This document shows, piece by piece, positions 57,941 to 64,000 of a stretch of 64,000 bases of DNA. Each line of letters opens with the position of its first letter. Within the stretch, counting starts at the first letter, position 1. This DNA comes from Pseudoxanthomonas kalamensis DSM 18571. Lineage in GTDB: Bacteria; Pseudomonadota; Gammaproteobacteria; Xanthomonadales; Xanthomonadaceae. The DNA is taken from assembly GCF_010211745.1 (NCBI RefSeq), contig NZ_PDWQ01000001.1, positions 620,001 to 684,000 on the forward strand, given 5' to 3'. Under the pieces are notes generated by a model. It saw only the letters and a list, made by a program, of their open reading frames with translations, was not told where the DNA came from and did no database searches. A program made the translations under genes and the position numbers.

Positions 57941-59155
57941 GTGGCGCAAATTCTGGCGGGTCAACACATCCTGCTGTGCGTGGGCGGCGGCATTGCCGCC
58001 TACAAGGCGCTGGAACTGGTGCGACGCCTGCGCGAGGCCGGGGCGCAGGTGCAGGTGGCGATGACCGCCGGTGCGCAGCAGTTCGTCACCCCGCTGAGCT
58101 TCCAGGCGTTGTCCGGCCAGCCGACCCGCACCAGTCTGTGGGACCACGCCGCCGAACAGGCCATGGGCCACCTGGAACTGGCGCGCTGGGCCGACCGGGT
58201 GGTGGTCGCCCCGGCCACTGCCGACCTGCTGGCGCGGCTGGCGGGCGGGCATGCCGACGATCTGGTGTCCACGCTGTGCCTGGCGACCGACGCGCCGCTG
58301 ACCGTGTGCCCGGCGATGAACCACCGCATGTGGCTGAACCCGGCCACCCAGACCAATGTCGAAACTCTGCGCCAGCGCGGAGTGCAGGTCGTCGGCCCGG
58401 AAGACGGCCCGCTGGCCGAAGGCGAATCCGGGCCCGGCCGGCTCAGCGAGCCGGAGCACATCGTGGCCGCGCTGGCCGGCACGGCGCTGCCGGCCAGGCC
58501 TTCCCTGCCGTTGCACGGGCTGAAGGTGGTGGTCAGCGCCGGCCCGACCTACGAGGATCTGGACCCGGTGCGCTATCTGGGCAACCGCAGCAGCGGCAAG
58601 ATGGGTTTCGCCATCGCCGACGGCGCGGCCCGGCGCGGCGGCGAAGTGGTATTGGTGGCCGGGCCGGTGCATCTGCCGACTCCGGCCGGGGTGGCCCGCG
58701 TCGACGTGCGTTCGGCCGCGCAGATGCGCGAGGCGGTGTTCGCTGCGTTCCCGGCCGACATTTATATTGGCGCGGCGGCGGTGGCCGACTACACGCCGCG
58801 GCAGCCGGCGGCCAACAAGATCAAGAAGTCCAGCGAATCGCTGGGGCTGGACTTGGTGCGCACGCCCGACATCCTGTCCGAAGTGGCCGCCCGCACCGAG
58901 GGTCGGCTGAAACTGGTGGTCGGCTTCGCCGCCGAAACCGAGAACGTCGCCGGCTACGCGCGCGGCAAGCTGCAGGCCAAGCGGCTGGACATGATCGTGG
59001 CCAACCGGGTCGGCATCGAGGGGGGCGGCTTCGAAAGCGATTCCAATGCGATGACCGCCTACTGGCCAGACGGCGAGCGCGCTTTCGCCTCGGCACCGAA
59101 GACGCAACTGGCCGACGAACTGATCGACCTGATCGTGGAGCGACTGCAGGCATGA
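57941..59155 (+). CDS. coaBC: Bifunctional phosphopantothenoylcysteine decarboxylase / synthase
   Basis: A 404-residue coenzyme A biosynthesis enzyme. The N-terminal flavoprotein decarboxylase (CoaC) has [16 protein letters not shown], a catalytic His in [12 protein letters not shown] and PAMNHRMW; the C-terminal synthetase (CoaB) has [24 protein letters not shown] and AAVADYTP. Start is GTG 57941. It is the first gene of coaBC-dut-algC; its stop overlaps the dut ATG. Confidence 0.96.
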   Translation: MAQILAGQHILLCVGGGIAAYKALELVRRLREAGAQVQVAMTAGAQQFVTPLSFQALSGQPTRTSLWDHAAEQAMGHLELARWADRVVVAPATADLLARLAGGHADDLVSTLCLATDAPLTVCPAMNHRMWLNPATQTNVETLRQRGVQVVGPEDGPLAEGESGPGRLSEPEHIVAALAGTALPARPSLPLHGLKVVVSAGPTYEDLDPVRYLGNRSSGKMGFAIADGAARRGGEVVLVAGPVHLPTPAGVARVDVRSAAQMREAVFAAFPADIYIGAAAVADYTPRQPAANKIKKSSESLGLDLVRTPDILSEVAARTEGRLKLVVGFAAETENVAGYARGKLQAKRLDMIVANRVGIEGGGFESDSNAMTAYWPDGERAFASAPKTQLADELIDLIVERLQA

Positions 59156-59616
59156 GCCGGACCCGTCCGATGGAAGTGAAACTGCTGGACCCGCGCTTCG
59201 GCGACGAATGGCCGTTGCCGGCCTACGCCACCGAGGCCAGCGCCGGCATGGACCTGCGCGCCGCGCTGGAGGCCGAGCTGGTGCTGGCGCCGGGCGACGC
59301 CGCCCTGGTCCCCAGCGGCATCGCCATTCATCTTGGCGACCCGGGCCTGTGCGCGGTGATCCTGCCGCGCTCGGGGCTGGGTCATCGCCACGGCATCGTG
59401 CTCGGCAACGGCACCGGCCTGATCGACGCCGATTACCAGGGCCCGCTGCTGATCAGCGTGTGGAACCGCGGGCGCGAGGCCTTCACCATCCAGCCCGGCG
59501 ACCGCATCGCGCAACTGGTCGTGCTGCCGGTCACGCGGGTAAGCTTGCAGGTCGTGGATACTTTCGCGGACAGCGCGCGTGGTGAAGGGGGCTTCGGCCA
59601 CACGGGCATCCGCTAG
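59152..59616 (+). CDS. dut: dUTP diphosphatase
   Basis: A 154-residue trimeric dUTPase that removes dUTP and supplies dUMP. The five conserved motifs are visible: [42 protein letters not shown] and the C-terminal [11 protein letters not shown] lid. It overlaps coaBC by 4 bp (ATGA). Confidence 0.97.
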   Translation: MSRTRPMEVKLLDPRFGDEWPLPAYATEASAGMDLRAALEAELVLAPGDAALVPSGIAIHLGDPGLCAVILPRSGLGHRHGIVLGNGTGLIDADYQGPLLISVWNRGREAFTIQPGDRIAQLVVLPVTRVSLQVVDTFADSARGEGGFGHTGIR

Positions 59617-59635
59617 GGGACAGTCGGGAACGTCT

Positions 59636-61978
59636 ATGGCCGAAAAGAATCCGGGGATGGTGGGTGGGTTGCCGATTGACACCGTCAGGCGGCTGTTGCC
59701 GTACCTGGCCGCATTGTGCGGCGTGCTGATGCTGTGGTTCGGCCTGTCCGGTGTGCAGCAGTGGCGCGAGGAGCGCCAGGCCGACCAGCTGCGTCAGGTC
59801 CGCGATCAGGTCATGCAGGCCGCCGAGCAGGCGGTGACGGCGCAGACCTCGACGCTGGCCGCGCGGCTGGCCGAGGCGCCGGTGCAGGCGGCGCTGGCTG
59901 CGGGCGATGCCGATGCGGTCGCGGCGCTGCTCAAGCAAGGCTGGGACGGCGCGCAGGAGGCGGAACTGCTGTCCACCGACCTGCATTCCTCGTATGTCGA
60001 TGCGGCCGGCTTCGGCTATGCCAAGCTGGCCCTGCTGGAAACCGTCAAGCGCGACGGCAAGCCGGTGGCGCGGATGATCAGCGAAGACGGCCAGCCTGCG
60101 CTCGGCGTTGCGGCGGTTGCCGGCGACCGCCTGGTGCTGATGAAACTTGCCCCCTCGGTGGTGACCGACGCGCTCGATCGCGCTCCGGTTCCCGGCGGCA
60201 CCTATGTCGGCCTGCGCCAGGGCGGCTATACCCTGACCCAGAAGGGCAACACCTCGCTGTCCGGCGGCGCGGAATCGCTGGCGCGGCCGGTCGGTGACAG
60301 CAGCCTGCGGGTGGTGGCCGGATTGCCGGACGGCACCGACGGCCCGCTGGGACTCGGCGCCATGCCCTGCCTGATCGTGGCCGGACTGTGCGGGGTTCTG
60401 GCGGTGCTGCTGCTGCTGCTGTGGAAGGGCCGGCTGCGGATGCCGGCGCGCGCGAGCGCCGGCGTGCCGGCAGGTGCGCCGACCGACAACGAGCCCACCC
60501 TGGGGCAGACCTTGCAGGACAACCCGTTACCCAAGCAGGAGCGCAATATCTCTAGCGAAGACGACACGAGCACGAAGCTCAACTACGCGGAGCAGACGGA
60601 CATCGCCGTGGATCCGGAGATTTTCCGCGCCTACGATATCCGCGGCATCGTCGGACAGTCGCTCAGCCCGCAGGTCGCCAAACTGATCGGCCAGGCCATC
60701 GGCACCCTGATGCGCGAACAGGACCTGCCGGACATCGTGGTCGGTCGCGACGGCCGGTTGTCAGGACCGGAAATGGCGGCGGGCTTGATCGAAGGCCTGC
60801 GCAAGGCCGGCTGCAACGTCATCGACATCGGCCTGGCGCCGACCCCGGTGGCCTATTTCGCCGCCTATCACCTGCGCGCGGGCAGCTGCGTGGCGGTGAC
60901 CGGCAGCCACAACCCGCCGGACTACAACGGCTTCAAGATCGTGGTTGGCGGGCAGACGCTGTCGGGCGAGGCGATCACCGACCTGTATGCCCGCATCAGC
61001 GAGAAGCGCCTGCACAGCGCCGACCTGCCCGGCGGCCTGGAGCAACGCGACGTCGGCGCCGACTACATCCAGCGGATCGCCGACGACGTGCAGATGGACC
61101 GCCCGCTGAAGGTGGTGGTGGACGCCGGCAACGGCGTGGCCGGCGAGCTCGGCCCGCAGCTGCTGGAAGCGATCGGTGCCGAGGTCGTGCCGCTGTACTG
61201 CGAGGTCGACGGCACCTTCCCCAACCACCATCCCGATCCCAGCGAGCCGCACAATCTGGAAGACCTGGTGCAGATGGTGCAGCGTTTCGACGCCGACCTC
61301 GGCCTGGCCTTCGACGGCGACGGCGACCGCCTCGGCGTGGTCACCCCGGCCGGCTCGGTGATCTTCCCCGATCGCCTGCTGATGCTGTTCGCCGCCGACG
61401 TGCTGGAGCGCAATCCCGGCGCGCTGATCCTGTACGACGTCAAGTGCACCGGCAAGCTGCAGGGCTGGGTGCTGCGCCACGGCGGCACACCGATGATGTG
61501 GCAGACCGGGCATTCGCTGATCAAGGCCAAGATGCGCGAAACCGGCGCCGAACTGGCCGGCGAGATGAGCGGCCACTTCTTCTTCCAGGAGCGCTGGTAC
61601 GGCTTCGACGATGGCCTGTACTCGGCCGCGCGCCTGCTGGAGATTCTGTCGCGGCGCGGCGAGGCGCCGGGCGAGGTGCTGCAGGCGCTGCCGGACGGGG
61701 TGTCGACGCCGGAGATAAAGGTGCCGGTCAAGGGCAGCCCGCATCAGGTGGTGGAGCGTTTCGTTGAGGCGGCCAGCTTCGAAGGCGCGCGCCTGACCAC
61801 CATCGATGGCCTGCGCGCGGACTGGGATGATGGCTGGGGCCTGCTGCGCGCGTCCAACACCACGCCGGTGCTGGTGCTGCGGTTCGAAGCCGACAGCGAA
61901 GACGTGCTGGAGCGGATCAAGACCCAGTTCCGCGAACTGCTGGCGCAGGTGGCGCCGGAGCTGAAACCGACCTTCTGA
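59636..61978 (+). CDS. algC: Phosphomannomutase/phosphoglucomutase with N-terminal membrane domain (AlgC type)
   Basis: A 780-residue long-form enzyme. Residues ~1-330 form a membrane-anchored domain: one helix near residue 25-45, a periplasmic segment and a second helix near 240-265 (MPCLIVAGLCGVLAVLLLLLW). The C-terminal 460 residues are a complete phosphohexomutase: catalytic Ser in VAVTGSHNPPDYNGFK, metal loop LAFDGDGDRLG, sugar loop GEMSGHFFF. It interconverts mannose/glucose 1- and 6-phosphates for LPS and exopolysaccharide. The long form is known in Pseudomonas. It lies 19 bp after dut. Confidence 0.93.
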   Translation: MAEKNPGMVGGLPIDTVRRLLPYLAALCGVLMLWFGLSGVQQWREERQADQLRQVRDQVMQAAEQAVTAQTSTLAARLAEAPVQAALAAGDADAVAALLKQGWDGAQEAELLSTDLHSSYVDAAGFGYAKLALLETVKRDGKPVARMISEDGQPALGVAAVAGDRLVLMKLAPSVVTDALDRAPVPGGTYVGLRQGGYTLTQKGNTSLSGGAESLARPVGDSSLRVVAGLPDGTDGPLGLGAMPCLIVAGLCGVLAVLLLLLWKGRLRMPARASAGVPAGAPTDNEPTLGQTLQDNPLPKQERNISSEDDTSTKLNYAEQTDIAVDPEIFRAYDIRGIVGQSLSPQVAKLIGQAIGTLMREQDLPDIVVGRDGRLSGPEMAAGLIEGLRKAGCNVIDIGLAPTPVAYFAAYHLRAGSCVAVTGSHNPPDYNGFKIVVGGQTLSGEAITDLYARISEKRLHSADLPGGLEQRDVGADYIQRIADDVQMDRPLKVVVDAGNGVAGELGPQLLEAIGAEVVPLYCEVDGTFPNHHPDPSEPHNLEDLVQMVQRFDADLGLAFDGDGDRLGVVTPAGSVIFPDRLLMLFAADVLERNPGALILYDVKCTGKLQGWVLRHGGTPMMWQTGHSLIKAKMRETGAELAGEMSGHFFFQERWYGFDDGLYSAARLLEILSRRGEAPGEVLQALPDGVSTPEIKVPVKGSPHQVVERFVEAASFEGARLTTIDGLRADWDDGWGLLRASNTTPVLVLRFEADSEDVLERIKTQFRELLAQVAPELKPTF

Positions 61979-62020
61979 GCTTCGCCGCCGGTTTCACGCC
62001 GGCACCCGAGGGTCGCGCGG

Positions 62021-62704
62021 CTATTGCGTGCTGGTCGGCGGTGGCGCTTCGTCGGCGCCCGGTGGCGCGATGCCCTTGGCTGCCCGATAGCGGGCCAGGG
62101 TGTCGGCGATGTCCTGGTCCAGTTCCAGCCGCTGGCGCTGGAAGCTGGTCTGCAGCTGCAGCTGGCGGCGCAGGTCGGTTTCGCGCTGGTGGATGTTCGC
62201 GGCCAGTTCGTCGTTGATCTTCTGCCCGGCCAGCTCGCGGTCGCCGGCCTGCTGCAGCAACTGGATCAGGCCGTCGCGCAGGCTGGTGAGGTTGTAGTTG
62301 GCGGTGGTCAGGCTGTTCTCCAGCAGCGCCGTGCGTTCCTCGAACACCCGGCGCAGATCCTTCTCGGTTGGATAGGAGTTCAGCATGGCTTCGTCGGTGC
62401 GGCGCCGGGTCTCGGCGGCGGCTTCGTCCATCTTTTGCTGTTCGGCCTGCACGGCGGCGGCGTTGCGCTCGTCTTCGGTCAGGGCGCGCTCGACTTCGCC
62501 GGTGCGCAGGCCGCTGGCGGCGCTGAACTCGTCGCGGGCGTGATCGACGGCATTGGCCGGCAGGGTGTCGCTGCACACGCGGCTGCCGTTCTCGTTCCAG
62601 CAATAGAGCTTCTTGGCCGGTGTCTTGTTCTGCTGTGCCGGCAGTGGCGCAACGACTGCCAGGGCCAGCGCCAGAACCAGACAGGCGTTCCGTGTCATCG
62701 GCAT
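62021..62704 (-). CDS. DUF4124-like secreted protein with coiled coil
   Basis: A 227-residue protein with a signal peptide (ACLVLALALAVVAPLPA, cut near AQQ). The short segment KKLYCWNENGSRVCSDTLPAN resembles the DUF4124 motif (Tyr-x-Trp/Cys pair). A long alpha-helical region rich in Gln/Glu/Arg follows (~100-200), probably a coiled coil. ATG 62704 has AGGGGG 7 nt upstream; ATG 62698 is also possible. Role unknown, likely periplasmic. Confidence 0.8.
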   Translation of the reverse strand: MPMTRNACLVLALALAVVAPLPAQQNKTPAKKLYCWNENGSRVCSDTLPANAVDHARDEFSAASGLRTGEVERALTEDERNAAAVQAEQQKMDEAAAETRRRTDEAMLNSYPTEKDLRRVFEERTALLENSLTTANYNLTSLRDGLIQLLQQAGDRELAGQKINDELAANIHQRETDLRRQLQLQTSFQRQRLELDQDIADTLARYRAAKGIAPPGADEAPPPTSTQ

Positions 62705-62735
62705 CGCACAGCCCCCTGCTGTGTCGGTTGCGTGT

Positions 62736-63398
62736 TCATCCGGCCTCCGTCGCGGCCCCGTAGCGTGCACGGTAGGCCAGCAGTGCATCCCGGTAGCCGA
62801 CAAGTTCGGCGTTTTCGCCGGCGAATGCAAGCAGATCGGCCAGATTGGCGACGGCGATCACGGGAACGCCGGTGTCGTCGGCGACCGCCTGAGCGGCCGA
62901 GCGCCGCCGGGGGTCGGTTTCGTCCAGCACTTCCTGGCGGTCGAGGGCGACGACGATCCCGGCCGGGCTGCCGCCGCCTTCGCGGATGATGCCCAGCGCC
63001 TCGCGGATGGCGGTGCCGGCGGTGATCACGTCGTCGACGATCAGCACCTTGCGCCCCTGCAGCGGCGCGCCGATCAGGCGGCCGCCTTCGCCGTGGTCCT
63101 TGGCCTCCTTGCGGTTGAAGGCCAGCGGCAGGTCGCGGCCGCGGCCGGCCAGCGCGCAGGCGACCGCCGTGGCCAGCGGGATGCCCTTGTAGGCCGGGCC
63201 GAACAGCAGGTCGAATCCGACCCCGGACGCGTCCATCGCGTCGGCGTAGCAGGCAGCCAGCGCGGCCAGGCGGGCGCCGCTGTCGAAGCAGCCGGCGTTG
63301 AAGAAATACGGGCTGAGGCGTCCGGACTTCAGGGTGAATTCGCCGAAGCGCAGCGCCTGTGCGTCCAGGGCCAGTTGCAGAAAGCGTTGCTTGTGCAT
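62736..63398 (-). CDS. pyrE: Orotate phosphoribosyltransferase
   Basis: A 220-residue pyrimidine-biosynthesis enzyme that makes orotidine 5'-monophosphate from orotate and PRPP. The FTLKSGRLSPYFFNAG segment and PRPP motif VLIVDDVITAGTAI are canonical, with GPAYKGIPLA and FNRKEAKDHGEGG loops. ATG 63398 (MHKQRFLQLAL) is the family start. It is divergent from xthA. Confidence 0.97.
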   Translation of the reverse strand: MHKQRFLQLALDAQALRFGEFTLKSGRLSPYFFNAGCFDSGARLAALAACYADAMDASGVGFDLLFGPAYKGIPLATAVACALAGRGRDLPLAFNRKEAKDHGEGGRLIGAPLQGRKVLIVDDVITAGTAIREALGIIREGGGSPAGIVVALDRQEVLDETDPRRRSAAQAVADDTGVPVIAVANLADLLAFAGENAELVGYRDALLAYRARYGAATEAG

Positions 63399-63520
63399 GG
63401 GATGGGGTTGCGGGGAACGGGAAACGCCGACAGCACAGCCTACCACCGGCCCGGTCCGGCGCCGGCGCGCGAAGCGGTTATGCTCTGCCGCTGTATTCCC
63501 CAAGAGTTTTGTCCTGATTC

Positions 63521-64000
63521 GTGAAGATCATCAGCTTCAACGCCAACGGCATCCGTTCGGCGGCCAACAAGGGCTTCCTCGACTGGCTGCCGCAGCAGCA
63601 GGCCGACGTGGTCTGCCTGCAGGAGACCAAGGCGCAGGAGGACCAGCTGACCGACCCGGCCTTCCGTCCCGATGGCCACCACTGCTTCTACCGTGACGCC
63701 ATCACCAGGAAGGGCTACAGTGGGGTGGCCATCTATAGCCGCCGCGAACCCGACGAGGTGCGCACGGCACTGGGCTGGGCGCCGTTCGACGACGAAGGCC
63801 GCTACATCGAGGCGCGTTTCGGCCAGCTCAGCGTGGTCTCGTTCTACATCCCGTCCGGCTCCTCGGGCGAAGAGCGCCAGGGCTTCAAGTTCCAGGTCAT
63901 GGACTGGCTGAAACCGATCATGGACCAGTGGCTGGCCAGCGGCCGCGAATACGTGCTGTGCGGCGACTGGAACATCGTGCGCGCGCGCAACGACATCAAG
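63521..64000 (+). CDS. xthA: Exodeoxyribonuclease III (3' end outside window)
   Basis: The first 160 codons of an AP endonuclease/exonuclease III. Start is GTG 63521, encoding VKIISFNANGIRSAANKGFLDWL. Motifs visible are the active-site Asn (FNANGIR), Glu in DVVCLQETKAQ and the YIPSGSSGEERQGFK and CGDWNIV segments with catalytic Asp/Asn. The gene runs off the right edge; usual length is about 255-270 residues. A -10-like TTATGCT lies at 63478-63484. Confidence 0.95.
   Translation, partial: MKIISFNANGIRSAANKGFLDWLPQQQADVVCLQETKAQEDQLTDPAFRPDGHHCFYRDAITRKGYSGVAIYSRREPDEVRTALGWAPFDDEGRYIEARFGQLSVVSFYIPSGSSGEERQGFKFQVMDWLKPIMDQWLASGREYVLCGDWNIVRARNDIK

Overview
The window is high-GC chromosomal DNA from a gammaproteobacterium of the family Xanthomonadaceae (Lysobacteraceae; Lysobacter, Luteimonas, Stenotrophomonas or Xanthomonas relatives). 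Evidence: the protein set; divergent rhlB and trxA-rho; glnA-glnK-amtB-ntrB-ntrC; a C-rich-loop sRNA behind polA that looks like Xanthomonas sX13; and coaBC-dut-algC. Species cannot be fixed from sequence alone. Coding density is high. I see no tRNA, rRNA, CRISPR array or insertion sequence.

Layout. 1-4.4 kb: end of a TPR-sulfotransferase, a PEBP protein, an RDD membrane protein, a META/DUF4377 lipoprotein and uppP. 4.5-10.6 kb: nitrogen block glnA-glnK-amtB-ntrB-ntrC, with a sigma-54 promoter, two upstream NtrC sites and a third NtrC site over the start of ntrB. 10.7-18 kb: sodC, an unknown gene, a thiolase, a MgtC/DUF4010 protein, a DUF2782 lipoprotein and polA, then the sX13-like RNA. 18.3-27.7 kb: S9 peptidase / membrane protein / hemF operon, ycgL, a giant ankyrin membrane protein and a KefB/C-type antiporter. 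27.8-29.3 kb: an AT-rich insert with two unknown exported proteins behind an 8-G tract. 29.4-39.3 kb: rho, trxA, rhlB, ftsEX, a double-receiver protein, ung, a DUF2059 protein, arfB, a PlsC-like acyltransferase and lepB. 39.4-43.5 kb: a LysR regulator facing aceB-aceA (glyoxylate shunt). 43.5-45.7 kb: a second AT-richer insert with an AvcD-type anti-phage dCTP deaminase, a 65-codon upstream ORF and a promoter/operator region. 45.7-49.9 kb: comM, ubiK, glnB, a lipopolysaccharide-kinase-like gene and ppk2 behind a Pho box. 49.9-57.8 kb: divergent speE/speA, DUF1643, SDR, a small EamA protein, a SPOR protein, argS and radC. 57.9-64 kb: coaBC-dut-algC, a DUF4124-like protein, pyrE and the start of xthA.

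How it fits together. NtrC should activate glnA through sigma-54 and repress ntrB directly. Two PII proteins with nearly identical T-loops (glnK beside amtB, glnB beside ubiK) feed this circuit. ppk2 is probably under PhoB, and aceBA probably under the adjacent LysR protein. The best candidates for new biology are the AvcD locus with its uncharacterised upstream ORF/leader, and the AT-rich exported-protein pair at 28-29 kb with its potentially slippery G tract. Database searches, transcript mapping and folding were not possible here; statements that depend on them are marked as inference.
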